Source of the DNA: WHTI01 sp963826105
GTDB taxonomy: Bacteria > Actinomycetota > CADDZG01 > WHSQ01
NCBI GenBank assembly: GCA_963826105.1
Contig: CAWGWA010000006.1
Span: 310,001 to 374,000 of the forward strand
Direction of reading: 5' to 3'
Length of the DNA: 64,000 nucleotides
Shown here: positions 44,299 through 53,116 of the stretch, in pieces
Layout of the letters: every line of letters begins with the position of its first letter
How positions within the stretch are numbered: position 1 is the stretch's first letter
The notes under the pieces: generated by a model
What the model was told of the DNA's origin: nothing
Database searches by the model: none
What the model saw: the letters and a program-made list of their open reading frames with translations, nothing else
Program-made: the position numbers and the translations under genes

Positions 44299-44579
44299 AC
44301 CGAGCCGGCCTGCCGCTGCTTAACGAGTGCGGCGACCCGGGCGAGATTGACCGCCCAGCCCACACCGAAGACTCGATCGGTGAACAACTCTTCGCTCTCA
44401 GGGTTCCACCACGAGTCGCGCAGGCGATCGAGTGTCGGTGGACGGAAGTCATAGGGAACGAAGCCGGCGACGATCCCGTGCCACTCCCGCTCCTCTTCCG
44501 GCTTGCTGAGCTCCTGGATCACGGCGGCGACGGTCACGCCGAACACCACCGCAGCCATCGTTCTCTTCAGTTTCTTCAT
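44295..44579 (-). CDS. Small DUF5808-like membrane protein
   Basis: 94-residue protein with a short N-terminal hydrophobic stretch (MAAVVFGVTVAAVIQEL) and a conserved core FVPYDFRPPTLDRLRDSWWNPESEELFTDRVFGVGWAVNLARV, which resembles the DUF5808 pattern (W-NP...lf...fG-GW..N). Function unknown. The end overlaps the preceding convergent gene by 4 bases; the start is 20 bases from tRNA-Val on the same strand. Confidence 0.65.
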   Translation of the reverse strand: MKKLKRTMAAVVFGVTVAAVIQELSKPEEEREWHGIVAGFVPYDFRPPTLDRLRDSWWNPESEELFTDRVFGVGWAVNLARVAALVKQRQAGSV

Positions 44580-44599
44580 GACCCTCCCCTTTCAGTTAG

Positions 44600-44671
44600 T
44601 GGGCGGTACTGGGATCGAACCAGTGACCCCTGCCGTGTGAAGGCAGTGCTCTCCCGCTGAGCTAACCGCCC
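44600..44671 (-). tRNA. tRNA-Val (anticodon CAC)
   Basis: Complete cloverleaf on the minus strand: acceptor GGGCGGT paired with ACCGCCC plus discriminator A, D-arm with AGCTCAGCGGGAGAGC, anticodon stem CTGCC/GGCAG with loop TTCACAC giving anticodon CAC (reads GUG), and T-arm GGTTCGATCC. The 3' CCA is not encoded. No second tRNA is adjacent. Confidence 0.97.
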
Positions 44672-44699
44672 GGGACGGATGATGATACGAGAAGAAGAA

Positions 44700-44728
44700 G
44701 GGGGACGGACCCGAAGGCCCGCCCCCCT
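44700..44728 (-). terminator. Intrinsic terminator after the M6 protease gene
   Basis: A long GC hairpin: GGGGG-C-GGGCC around a TTCG loop pairing with GG-CCG-CCCCC, followed on the minus strand by the pyrimidine run TTCTTCTTCTC. It lies 20 bases past the protease stop and before tRNA-Val. Confidence 0.8.
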
Positions 44729-44747
44729 CTTTCGCTACTAGTCGGGA

Positions 44748-47009
44748 CTACTTGATCAGGATCGTGTAGTTCCCACCGGAGCCGTCGCCCTTGACCTTGA
44801 CCCACAGGCCAGAACCTGCGGTCTTGGTGCTGGCATCGGGCTTCTTCTTGCTCCAGTACGCCTTCTTCGACGTGTCGTGGAACACGTTGACTCCACCTGC
44901 CGTGTACTTCTTGGTCTTCCACTTCTTCTTGATGACCTGGGTCAGGCGAACCTTGTGCGTCGAGTTGCCGAACGTGGAGTCCCACGTCTGCCATCTCGTC
45001 CGCCAGTAGTTCTTGCCGTCAGGCATCAAGCGCGGGGTCGGATGCGAGTCCACCACGAGGATCTGGCCGTGGCCTGGGTGGAGGCCCACATCGTTGTCCG
45101 TGTAACGGCTGTCGCGGTACCAGATCAGAACGCCGTCCGCGTACGAGTTCTTCTCAAGCCAGTTGCCCTTGATGAAGTTGTACGCGCCCCTGAGGCTCCT
45201 GTCGCTCCTCAAGTAGTTGCGTGACTCGATCAGGTAGTAGTGGAAGTACATGTTCGTGATCGCGCCGTCCGTGACCTGCTGGAAGCCTTCAAACTCCCAC
45301 GCGTCGACCATCGAACCGTCGTCGTTGAACGTGTCGAGGCTGATGCTGTCGACGATGAATCCCGGAGCCACGAAGGCACCGTCGGTCCAGTAACGGAACC
45401 GGATGGCGTCCGTGCCCATCGGAACCGTGTAGGTGCCGTCAACCCAACCATCGGAGAATCCGGTGATCCCGTTGCCGAAGTTCTGCCCGTTGGGATCATC
45501 GTCGGTGGAGAGGTCTCCGTCTAGAGCGGTCCAGTCGTCACCGCCGTTGCTCGAGGCCTCGACGTAGGCGTAGTCCCAGTCCTGCTCGATGTCGTACCAA
45601 GCGCGGAAAGTTAGGTCCGCGTCGGCCGCCAAAGGAGCGCCCAACATATGGGTCATCGAGTTATCGAGGTCGTTGGCGGAACCCGAGTAGTAGTAATACG
45701 GGTCCACGCCGTCGGGCTCGACCAGGGTCTCGGTAGCCTCGTAGTCGGGAAGGTTCACCCGGATGACCTGGTTGCGACCGGCGGTAGCACCCTCAGCCGG
45801 GCCCAGGTTGAACTCTGTGGCCTCAGCAGCAGGGGTGCCGCTGTAGTCGTACTCCCCGAGGTCCGCATCACGGACCCAGCCGAGTGCAACCTTCGACCAA
45901 GCGTCCATGTGCGTCGGGTTCGTACCGATCGGGTCGCCGGGACGCGAGCCCCACGAGCCACCGCTCATCAGCGACCAGAACTCAACCGAGCTCTCGCCTG
46001 CGTATGAGGTGTCGTACATGTCCGGCAGACCGAGGTCGTGACCGAACTCGTGTGCGAACACACCGACCGCACCGTTCTCCGGCTCGATCGTGTAGTCACC
46101 CACCCATAGGTCGGTCCCGGGCACCGCGTAGCCACCGAGGAGGCAGTCCTCGGGAACGCCGGTGGGGCCGTCGCCGGGCGAGTAGTTGGCGAACGAACGG
46201 TGGCTCCAGATGGCGTCTCCACCCTGGGCACCGCCGCCCTCTTCCTCACCCTGTCCTGCGTGGACCATCTGGAAGTGGTCGACGTAGCCATCGGCCTCGT
46301 CGAAGTTCCCGTCCCCGTCGCAGTCGTAGCGGTCCCACACGTCAACGACCGCGGGGTCCCAGTTGATGTCGGCTTCCTGAGTAGCGAGCGTCGCGATGCC
46401 GTCGCCGATGACCCTGAAGTACGGGCCGTTCAGGTCGTCGGAACCTGCGCCGAGGTCGGAGTTGGCTCCGTACTCGGACTCAGGTGCATCGATGTGGAGC
46501 CACTCGGAAACCTCACCGGTGACGGTGTAACGACCATCCGAGAGCTCGAGGTAGAAGTCGCGCATAGACGGGAGACCCGTCGCGTTGCCACCCTCGGAGA
46601 ACAACATGTCCTCGTAGTGGGCCCGATCGAAATTGTCGGTCCAGTACGTGGCGTTGTCCTTGTCGCGGTTGGGCTCTTCGATCGCTCCGTGAAGAGGATC
46701 GGTGAAGTCGACGAGCAAGGTGACGATGTGGTCTTCGTCCTCCCGCGTGTACTCGACGAAATCGCCGTTCGCCATCCTTACGGTCCCATCCTTGCGGACC
46801 TTGGCTTCGCCTCGGATCACGGCATCTGCTGCCGCGGCACGCTGGGTCTGCCATTTCTGTACGAACTTTGGAATCCTGTTGTCTCCGCCGACCCGGTGGC
46901 CTGTCGTAGACGGAGCGGCGGAATCTCTCGCCGGGACCGCACCCGCTTGCCCTATCAATAGCGAGCTCACCAGGGCCATGCCCAGGAGCCCGCTGATCAT
47001 CTTCTTGCT
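44748..47009 (-). CDS. Secreted M6 (immune inhibitor A-like) metalloprotease
   Basis: 753-residue secreted zinc protease. The N-terminal signal (MISGLLGMALVSSLLIGQAGA) is followed by a propeptide-like region, then the M6 catalytic domain with GVFAHEFGHDLGLPD (HEFGH 320-324) and the Met-turn region SSVEFWSLMSGGSWG, and a C-terminal part with two MAM/Ig-like beta domains (ITFRAWYDIEQDWDYAYVEASSNGGDDW and the related segment) and a Lys-rich end. Related enzymes (InhA, PrtV) degrade extracellular proteins. I place the start at TTG 47009, which has GGAGG 9 bases upstream; ATG 47027, which lies over that site, is an alternative. A structured leader precedes it and a strong terminator follows. Confidence 0.87.
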   Translation of the reverse strand, partial: SKKMISGLLGMALVSSLLIGQAGAVPARDSAAPSTTGHRVGGDNRIPKFVQKWQTQRAAAADAVIRGEAKVRKDGTVRMANGDFVEYTREDEDHIVTLLVDFTDPLHGAIEEPNRDKDNATYWTDNFDRAHYEDMLFSEGGNATGLPSMRDFYLELSDGRYTVTGEVSEWLHIDAPESEYGANSDLGAGSDDLNGPYFRVIGDGIATLATQEADINWDPAVVDVWDRYDCDGDGNFDEADGYVDHFQMVHAGQGEEEGGGAQGGDAIWSHRSFANYSPGDGPTGVPEDCLLGGYAVPGTDLWVGDYTIEPENGAVGVFAHEFGHDLGLPDMYDTSYAGESSVEFWSLMSGGSWGSRPGDPIGTNPTHMDAWSKVALGWVRDADLGEYDYSGTPAAEATEFNLGPAEGATAGRNQVIRVNLPDYEATETLVEPDGVDPYYYYSGSANDLDNSMTHMLGAPLAADADLTFRAWYDIEQDWDYAYVEASSNGGDDWTALDGDLSTDDDPNGQNFGNGITGFSDGWVDGTYTVPMGTDAIRFRYWTDGAFVAPGFIVDSISLDTFNDDGSMVDAWEFEGFQQVTDGAITNMYFHYYLIESRNYLRSDRSLRGAYNFIKGNWLEKNSYADGVLIWYRDSRYTDNDVGLHPGHGQILVVDSHPTPRLMPDGKNYWRTRWQTWDSTFGNSTHKVRLTQVIKKKWKTKKYTAGGVNVFHDTSKKAYWSKKKPDASTKTAGSGLWVKVKGDGSGGNYTILIK

Positions 47010-47032
47010 CAAATCATGTACCTCCATTGACT

Positions 47033-47157
47033 GGCGCGTCGTCGCGCCTCTGCGTAACGATGCATCGCCTCGGCGATGCCAAACCCAGCGTCTCCCCTGC
47101 CCGGTCTCCTTCCTTAGTCGCCTCTGGAAAAGCGTCCTCATCAGAGCCGACTGAGAC
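47033..47157 (-). ncRNA. Candidate structured leader of the M6 protease mRNA
   Basis: Between the M6 gene and the divergent patatin gene lie three strong stem-loops: 47116-47120 plus 47122-47126 pairing with 47142-47146 plus 47148-47152 (one mismatch), extended by 47104-47108 with 47153-47157; a perfect 8-bp hairpin 47062-47069 with 47072-47079; and 47033-47038 with 47043-47048, the last ending just before the ribosome binding site. I could not match it to a known riboswitch. Strand is inferred from distance to the M6 start. Confidence 0.4.
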
Positions 47158-47239
47158 TAGCCCACCAAGCGAGCTATGGGGAAGCCTTTGCGGCCATAAA
47201 GGGGTCCCCCAGGGCGTGCCGCCTAGTAAGGTGGGTTCA

Positions 47240-48493
47240 ATGGGCTCGGTTATCCACCTCTCACGCACCAATCGGGAATGGCTCAAGGACCACTCCCGCA
47301 AGGCCCCCCGGAGCGACGGTCGCGTCGCTCTCGTGCTGGGCGGCGGCGGGATCACCGGCGCGGCCTATCACCTCGGTGTCCTGAACGCCATGAACGGCAT
47401 GGGCGCCGAGGCCGGCGTCAACGACTTCGATCTCTATGTCGGGACCTCCGCAGGTGCGGTGGTGGCTGCCTGCCTGGCCAATGGAATCACCCCGGAGGAT
47501 CTGATCCTCGCCAACATGGGCCATGCCTCGGCGACCTTTCCGGGCATCGGTGCCGACGAGGTCCTCATGCCCGACCGCCGAGGCATCGTCTCGTCGATGG
47601 TCAGGTGGCCGCTCAGCGTCGTTGGAGCGCTCCGCCGCTACATCGGACACCCCTTCACAACCGGATTGATCGACGGACTGGGAGCGCTCGCCGAGGGACT
47701 CCCAGCAGCGATCTACACGACCGACGGCACCGAGCGATACCTCCGTGGGCTCCTCACCCGGGACGGGTTCACGAACGACTTTCGGTCGACGAAACGAAGG
47801 CTACTGATCACCGCCACCGATCTCGACAGTGCGCAGCGGGTGGTGTTCGGAGAGGAGGGGGTCGATGACATCCCGATCTCCGAAGCTGCCGCCGCCTCGA
47901 CCGCGATCCCGCTCCTCTACGCGCCGAGGGAGATCAACAACCGGGTGTACCTGGACGGGGGCCTGCGCTCCACGACGAGCATCGAGGTAGCGATCGCTCA
48001 CGGAGCCAAACTAGTGGTCTGTATCAACCCTCTGGTCCCCTACGTCCATGACGTGAGATACCTCCTGCCGACCTCCACAGGGTTGCCGTCACACCACATC
48101 GCCGAGAAGGGCTTCCCACACATCGCGGCCCAGAGCTTCAGGATCATGGCCCAGGCACAGGTCGAGAAGGAACTCGAAGTCATCACCCACGCCCATCCCG
48201 ACGTCGACATCATCCTGATCGAGCCGAGGCGGGACGACGAGCACCTCTTCGTCTTCAACCTGATGGACTACGGGAGCAGGGAACGGATCGCGAGGCACGC
48301 TTTCGAAAGCGTTGCGATCGACCTCGTGACCCGATTCCCCGAATACGAGAAGGTCCTCGGGCGGCACGGGATCAAGCTCAGTCGCGACCGGCTGATCGAT
48401 CAACTCCAATCGATCGTAGAGGGCGCCGAGCCTCGCTTCTACGGTACCGAAGACCTCGAGTCGGTTGACACCGGCATCGAAAGCGACCTCTGA
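47240..48493 (+). CDS. Patatin-like phospholipase
   Basis: 417-residue member of the patatin lipase family. It has the oxyanion hole LVLGGGGITGAAYHLGVLNA (GGGGITG 34-40), the nucleophile elbow GTSAG (68-72, Ser70) and the catalytic Asp in VYLDGGLRS, so the Ser-Asp dyad is complete. No signal peptide is seen, so it should act inside the cell on phospholipids or acyl esters. The ATG at 47240 is taken; GTG 47231 is possible. It diverges from the M6 protease gene and is followed after 11 bases by the sugar dehydrogenase lipoprotein. Confidence 0.9.
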   Translation: MGSVIHLSRTNREWLKDHSRKAPRSDGRVALVLGGGGITGAAYHLGVLNAMNGMGAEAGVNDFDLYVGTSAGAVVAACLANGITPEDLILANMGHASATFPGIGADEVLMPDRRGIVSSMVRWPLSVVGALRRYIGHPFTTGLIDGLGALAEGLPAAIYTTDGTERYLRGLLTRDGFTNDFRSTKRRLLITATDLDSAQRVVFGEEGVDDIPISEAAAASTAIPLLYAPREINNRVYLDGGLRSTTSIEVAIAHGAKLVVCINPLVPYVHDVRYLLPTSTGLPSHHIAEKGFPHIAAQSFRIMAQAQVEKELEVITHAHPDVDIILIEPRRDDEHLFVFNLMDYGSRERIARHAFESVAIDLVTRFPEYEKVLGRHGIKLSRDRLIDQLQSIVEGAEPRFYGTEDLESVDTGIESDL

Positions 48494-48504
48494 AGGTAAC
48501 GACC

Positions 48505-49734
48505 GTGCGCTGCCCGGCGTCCCTGATCCTGATCCTGGCGCTGGCCCTGGGGGGCTGTTCCCGGTCCAACGAGCCCGAAGAAGCGTCGCCAAGGCCGTCG
48601 TCACCCGGCCCAGGCCCCACGTCGGGACCGTCGCCGGAGGTCGCTCCCGATCCACTGGGTGCACGGATCGAGCTTCGTCCGGTTGCCTCGGGTTTCGAGA
48701 GTCCTTTGCTCGTAACCAATGCAAGTGACGGCAGTGGACGCCTCTTCGTCGTCGAACAGACCGGACGTATCAAGATCGTGACTCAAAAGGGGCGAGTCTC
48801 CGCCGACGTGTTTCTCGACGTGAGCGACCGGATCGTGGCCGGGGGCGAGCAGGGCCTGCTCGGGCTAGCGTTCGAACCCGACTACGCCGAGAGCGGTCGC
48901 TTCTACATCAACTACACGAACGGGGACGGCGACACCGTTGTGGCGCGCTACCGGGTGAGCGAAGATCCGAACCGGGCGGACCCGGGATCGGCCGAGGTGA
49001 TCCTCACGGTCGACCAGCCGTACGGGAACCACAACGGCGGACATCTCGTCTTCGGGCCCGACAGATATCTCTACGTCGGACTCGGAGACGGCGGCTCGGG
49101 CGGCGATCCGCACGGCCACGGGCAGAACACCGACACGCTGCTGGCATCGATCCTCCGGCTCGATGTCTCGGGGTCGTCCGGCTACACCATCCCAGACGAC
49201 AATCCGTTCGCGGAGGGCGGAGGAGGGAGTGGCGGTGAAGGAGGGGCTCCCGAGATCTGGGCGTATGGGCTCCGCAACCCATGGCGCTTCAGCTTCGACC
49301 GCACCACCGGGGATCTGTGGCTCGGAGACGTCGGCCAGGAGGACCTCGAGGAGATCGATCGTGCTCCGGCCGGATCCGGCGGGCTCAACTTCGGATGGAA
49401 CGTGATGGAGGGAGACGCCTGCTACGGCTCATCGTCGTGCGACAGGGACGGACTCGAGATGCCCGTAACCCAGTACTCACACGACGATGGCTGCTCGGTT
49501 ACCGGTGGACACGTCTACCGCGGCGACGACTACCCGATCCTCGCCGGCGGCTACCTGTTCGCCGATTATTGCTCGGGCCTGTTGTGGGTCATCGAAGCCA
49601 GGGGGCACAGGGGAGACCCAAAGCTGGCCCTGGAGACGGGGCGTTCGGTGAGTTCGTTCGGAGAATCAGAGGATGGAGAGATGTTCCTCGTGGATATCGG
49701 CGCCGGAGAGTTGCTTCAGGTCACCGCGCGCTGA
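48505..49734 (+). CDS. PQQ-type glucose/sorbosone dehydrogenase lipoprotein
   Basis: 409-residue lipoprotein (lipobox LGGC, Cys18) with a six-bladed beta-propeller of the GSDH/soluble aldose dehydrogenase family. Typical motifs: SGFESPLLVTNASDGSGRLFVVEQTGRIKI, GGEQGLLGLAFEPDYAESGRFYINYT, NHNGGHLVFGPDRYLYVGLGDGGSGGDPHGHGQN, GYTIPDDNPF, EIWAYGLRNPWRFSFDR and GDVGQ. These enzymes oxidise sugars with PQQ, or have lost it (as in HHIP-like proteins); PQQ binding cannot be confirmed by eye. The GTG at 48505 is close behind the patatin gene. The 3' end overlaps that of uvrA by 19 bases, tail to tail. Confidence 0.87.
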   Translation: MRCPASLILILALALGGCSRSNEPEEASPRPSSPGPGPTSGPSPEVAPDPLGARIELRPVASGFESPLLVTNASDGSGRLFVVEQTGRIKIVTQKGRVSADVFLDVSDRIVAGGEQGLLGLAFEPDYAESGRFYINYTNGDGDTVVARYRVSEDPNRADPGSAEVILTVDQPYGNHNGGHLVFGPDRYLYVGLGDGGSGGDPHGHGQNTDTLLASILRLDVSGSSGYTIPDDNPFAEGGGGSGGEGGAPEIWAYGLRNPWRFSFDRTTGDLWLGDVGQEDLEEIDRAPAGSGGLNFGWNVMEGDACYGSSSCDRDGLEMPVTQYSHDDGCSVTGGHVYRGDDYPILAGGYLFADYCSGLLWVIEARGHRGDPKLALETGRSVSSFGESEDGEMFLVDIGAGELLQVTAR

Positions 49735-52643
49735 GTCGCGGTTCGCTTCGAGCGCGCCGCCGCAACCGCCTTCACCTTCCGTTTTGCCGGGGTCGACTTC
49801 AGGAGTGGAGCGAGGTACTCCCCGGTGTATGAGCCCTTGGTCACGGCGACCTCTTCGGGGGTTCCCTCTGCGACGATCGATCCGCCGCCAGAACCACCTT
49901 CGGGCCCGAGGTCGATGATGTGGTCGGCGGTCTTGATCACATCGAGGTTGTGCTCGATCACGACCACCGTGTTCCCCGCATCGACCAGACGATGTAGAAC
50001 GCCGAGGAGTTTGCTGACGTCTTCGAAGTGCAGGCCAGTGGTCGGCTCGTCGAGGATGTACAAGGTCTGGCCCGTCGATCGTTTGGCGAGTTCGGTTGAA
50101 AGCTTCACGCGCTGGGCCTCGCCGCCCGACAGGGTCGGCGCGGGCTGGCCGAGCTTGATGTAGCCAAGTCCCACGTCGTTCAAGGTGTTCATGTGGCGAG
50201 CGATCGGCGGGATCGCCTTGAAGAACTCCGCCCCCTCCGACACCGACATCTCCAACACCTCGGAGACGTTCTTCCCCTTGTAGCGGACCTCGAGGGTCTC
50301 CCTGTTGTATCGCTTGCCCTTGCACACCTCGCACGGAACGTAGACGTCCGGAAGGAAGTGCATCTCGATCTTGATCGTTCCGTCACCGGCACAGGCTTCG
50401 CAGCGACCCCCTCGGACGTTGAACGAGAAACGCCCCGGCTGGTAGCCGCGTCGCTTGGCATCCGGGGTCTTGGCGAACAGTTTCCGGACGTGATCCCAGA
50501 CCCCGGTGTAGGTCGCCGGGTTGGACCTCGGTGTCCGCCCGATGGGTGACTGGTCGATGTCGATGACCTTGTCGACGAAATCGACCCCGTCGATCGAGCG
50601 GTGCTTGCCCGCGACCAACTTGGCCTGGCGATTCAACCTATGGTGCACCGCCCGATGCAGGATCTCGTTGACGAGGGTCGACTTCCCCGAGCCCGACACG
50701 CCGGTGACAGAGATGAACCGACCTAACGGGAACTCAACGTCGATCTCCTTGAGGTTGTGCTGCCGGGCCCCCTTGACCACGATCGATTCACCGTTGCCCT
50801 TGCGGCGCTCGAGCGGCACGTCGATCATCTTGCGGCCGGTGAGGTAATCGCCGGTCAACGAACCCTCCATGTCGAGGAGTCCCTGAAGAGACCCAGCGTG
50901 AACGATCTCGCCGCCGCTTTCCCCCGCTCCGGGCCCGATATCTACGACGTAGTCGGCCGTTCGGATCGTGTCCTCGTCGTGCTCCACGACGATCAGCGTG
51001 TTGCCGAGGTCGCGCAGTCGTACGAGGGTTTCGATCAGGCGTCGGTTGTCGCGCTGGTGGAGTCCGATCGAGGGCTCATCGAGGACGTACAGCACCCCCA
51101 CGAGCCCGGATCCGATCTGCGTCGCGAGACGGATCCGCTGAGCCTCACCCCCGGCCAGGGTTGCGGAGTTCCTCGACAGCGTGAGGTAGTCGAGGCCGAC
51201 ATCGAGTAGGAATCCAAGACGCGCGTGGATCTCCTTCAGGACGCGCTCGGCGATGTGCGTCTCGCGATCGTTGAGTTCGAGCGTGCGCATGAACGCATCG
51301 CAGAGGTCGATCGACAGCGACGTCACCTCATGGATGTTCTTGTCCCCCAGGGTCACCGCCAGGGTCTCGGGCCTGAGCCGGGCTCCATCACACTCGGGGC
51401 ACGGGACCTCGCGGAAGTACTGCTCGTAGCGCTCCCGGGCGTAATCGGAATCGGTCTCCGAACGGCGGCGCTCGAGCCACGTCACGACCCCCTCGAACAC
51501 CGTCCAGTAGGAACGGACGCGTCCGAAGCGGTTCTTGTACCGAACGTGGATCTCCTCGTCGTTCGAGCCGTAGAGGATGACCTCCTTGGCCTTCTTCGGA
51601 AGCCGCTTCCAGGGGACATCCATCTTGAAGCCGAAGGTCTTGGACGCAGAGGCCAGGAGCCGATCGAAATACTCCAGCGTGCGGCCCGACCACGGACCGA
51701 TCGCGCCGGCCTCGAGCGAGAGGTCGGGGTTCGGGACGACCAGCTCGATGTCAACCTCGAGGTGGGTTCCGAGTCCGTCGCAGTGGTCACACGCTCCGTA
51801 CGGCGAATTGAAAGAGAAGTTACGAGGTGCCAACTCCTCGAAGCTGATCCCGCAATCGACGCACGCGAGATGCTGGCTGAACAAGATGTCTTCTGCGTCA
51901 TCGTCGACCAGATCGATCGCAGCGAGTCCCTCGGCAAGTCCCAGCGCTGTCTCGAGAGAGTCGGCAAGGCGAGTGCCGACGCCTTCCTTGATGACGAGCC
52001 GGTCCACCACCACGTCGATGTCGTGCTGGTGATATCGGTCGAGCTTGATCTTCTCGGTGAGTTCACGCATCTCGCCGTCGACCCGAGCTCGTGCGAACCC
52101 GCGGCGTGCGAGATCGTCGAACAGACTCTGGAACTCTCCCTTGCGGGTTCGGACCACGGGAGCAAGCACCTGGAAGCGCGTACCCTCCGGCAGATTCAGA
52201 ACCTGATCGACGATCTGTTCCGGGGTCTGGCGCGCGATCGGTCGTCCGCAGTTGTGGCAGTGCGGCCGCCCGATCCGCGCGAACAGCAGACGCATGTAGT
52301 CGTAGATCTCGGTGATCGTCCCGACCGTCGAACGAGGGTTCTTGGGCGCGGACTTCTGATCGATCGAGATCGCCGGGCTTAGACCCTCGATGAAGTCGAC
52401 ATCGGGCTTGTCCATCTGACCGAGGAACTGCCGTGCGTAAGACGACAACGACTCGACATAGCGCCGCTGCCCCTCGGCGTAGATCGTGTCGAAGGCAAGC
52501 GACGATTTCCCCGAACCGGAGATGCCCGTGAAGACGATCAGCGAATCCCGGGGCAGTTCGAGGTGGACGTTCTTCAGATTGTGCTCTCGGGCCCCCCGGA
52601 CCACGAGACGGTCCCCGGAGCCCCCTGCGGAGGCGATATCCAT
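49716..52643 (-). CDS. uvrA: Excinuclease ABC subunit A
   Basis: About 975-residue ABC-type ATPase that detects bulky DNA lesions and loads UvrB in nucleotide excision repair. Two nucleotide-binding halves: Walker A GISGSGKSSLA (N) and GVSGSGKSTLVNE (C), two ABC signatures with LAGGEAQRIRLA and LSGGEAQRVKLS, zinc-binding Cys in CHNCGRP/CVDCG/CDHC and in CEACAGDGTIKIEMHF...CEVC. The ATG at 52643 is chosen because the protein then begins MDIASAGGSGDRLVVRGAREHNL; 129 upstream codons are shadow of the next gene. No LexA box is visible upstream, unlike the two SOS genes in the window. uvrB lies 8.5 kb on, same strand. Confidence 0.95.
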   Translation of the reverse strand: MDIASAGGSGDRLVVRGAREHNLKNVHLELPRDSLIVFTGISGSGKSSLAFDTIYAEGQRRYVESLSSYARQFLGQMDKPDVDFIEGLSPAISIDQKSAPKNPRSTVGTITEIYDYMRLLFARIGRPHCHNCGRPIARQTPEQIVDQVLNLPEGTRFQVLAPVVRTRKGEFQSLFDDLARRGFARARVDGEMRELTEKIKLDRYHQHDIDVVVDRLVIKEGVGTRLADSLETALGLAEGLAAIDLVDDDAEDILFSQHLACVDCGISFEELAPRNFSFNSPYGACDHCDGLGTHLEVDIELVVPNPDLSLEAGAIGPWSGRTLEYFDRLLASASKTFGFKMDVPWKRLPKKAKEVILYGSNDEEIHVRYKNRFGRVRSYWTVFEGVVTWLERRRSETDSDYARERYEQYFREVPCPECDGARLRPETLAVTLGDKNIHEVTSLSIDLCDAFMRTLELNDRETHIAERVLKEIHARLGFLLDVGLDYLTLSRNSATLAGGEAQRIRLATQIGSGLVGVLYVLDEPSIGLHQRDNRRLIETLVRLRDLGNTLIVVEHDEDTIRTADYVVDIGPGAGESGGEIVHAGSLQGLLDMEGSLTGDYLTGRKMIDVPLERRKGNGESIVVKGARQHNLKEIDVEFPLGRFISVTGVSGSGKSTLVNEILHRAVHHRLNRQAKLVAGKHRSIDGVDFVDKVIDIDQSPIGRTPRSNPATYTGVWDHVRKLFAKTPDAKRRGYQPGRFSFNVRGGRCEACAGDGTIKIEMHFLPDVYVPCEVCKGKRYNRETLEVRYKGKNVSEVLEMSVSEGAEFFKAIPPIARHMNTLNDVGLGYIKLGQPAPTLSGGEAQRVKLSTELAKRSTGQTLYILDEPTTGLHFEDVSKLLGVLHRLVDAGNTVVVIEHNLDVIKTADHIIDLGPEGGSGGGSIVAEGTPEEVAVTKGSYTGEYLAPLLKSTPAKRKVKAVAAARSKRTATQRAVT

Positions 52644-52675
52644 GAACCTTCGAGGATAAACGACGCGCTTGTTAT

Positions 52676-53116
52676 TTAGAACCGGTCTAACAGCCCTGCC
52701 AGTTCTTCGAGGGCCGCAGAGACCTCGGGGGCGTCGGCGGGAGCGTCCATCAGGGCGAGGATCTCGGTGTAGGCCTCGTCGATGGAGGCGGCGGCGTCTG
52801 GGTCCATCAGGGCGGCGGCCTCGGAGACCTCCTCGTACCGCTCCCGGCTGCGCTCTACGGCGCCACGGGCTCCGGAGAGCTCGGCCTCCTTCACGACGAC
52901 GCCGTCGACAACCGCCTCGGTGTACTCGATCTCGGCGACATCGAGCAGGTCGGATGCCGACGATAGGCTCGTCCTGACCTCGGCCAAGGCCTCGACGGGA
53001 TCCGATCCCCCGCTGCTCCCCAGTGCCCAACCGAGGGCGATACCGAGCAGCAGGCCGATGCCCGCAGCCGCGACGATCGCCGGCCAGCGGGGACGGGGTG
53101 GGCGGTAGATCGCCAT
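52676..53116 (-). CDS. Small membrane protein with helical outer domain
   Basis: 146-residue protein: Pro/Arg-rich start (MAIYRPPRPRWP), one transmembrane helix (about 12-32, AIVAAAGIGLLLGIALGWAL), then an acidic, mostly helical domain rich in Ala and Glu that looks like a helical bundle or coiled coil. Function not recognised. It is the last gene of the iron-uptake unit; its ATG overlaps the stop of the hydantoinase-like gene in TGATG, so it should be co-translated with it. Confidence 0.68.
   Translation of the reverse strand: MAIYRPPRPRWPAIVAAAGIGLLLGIALGWALGSSGGSDPVEALAEVRTSLSSASDLLDVAEIEYTEAVVDGVVVKEAELSGARGAVERSRERYEEVSEAAALMDPDAAASIDEAYTEILALMDAPADAPEVSAALEELAGLLDRF

Noticed and set aside
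49700..52720. LexA box at uvrA or uvrB
   Set aside because: uvrA is SOS-controlled in some bacteria, but no CGAAC-N4-GTTCG palindrome is visible upstream of either gene.
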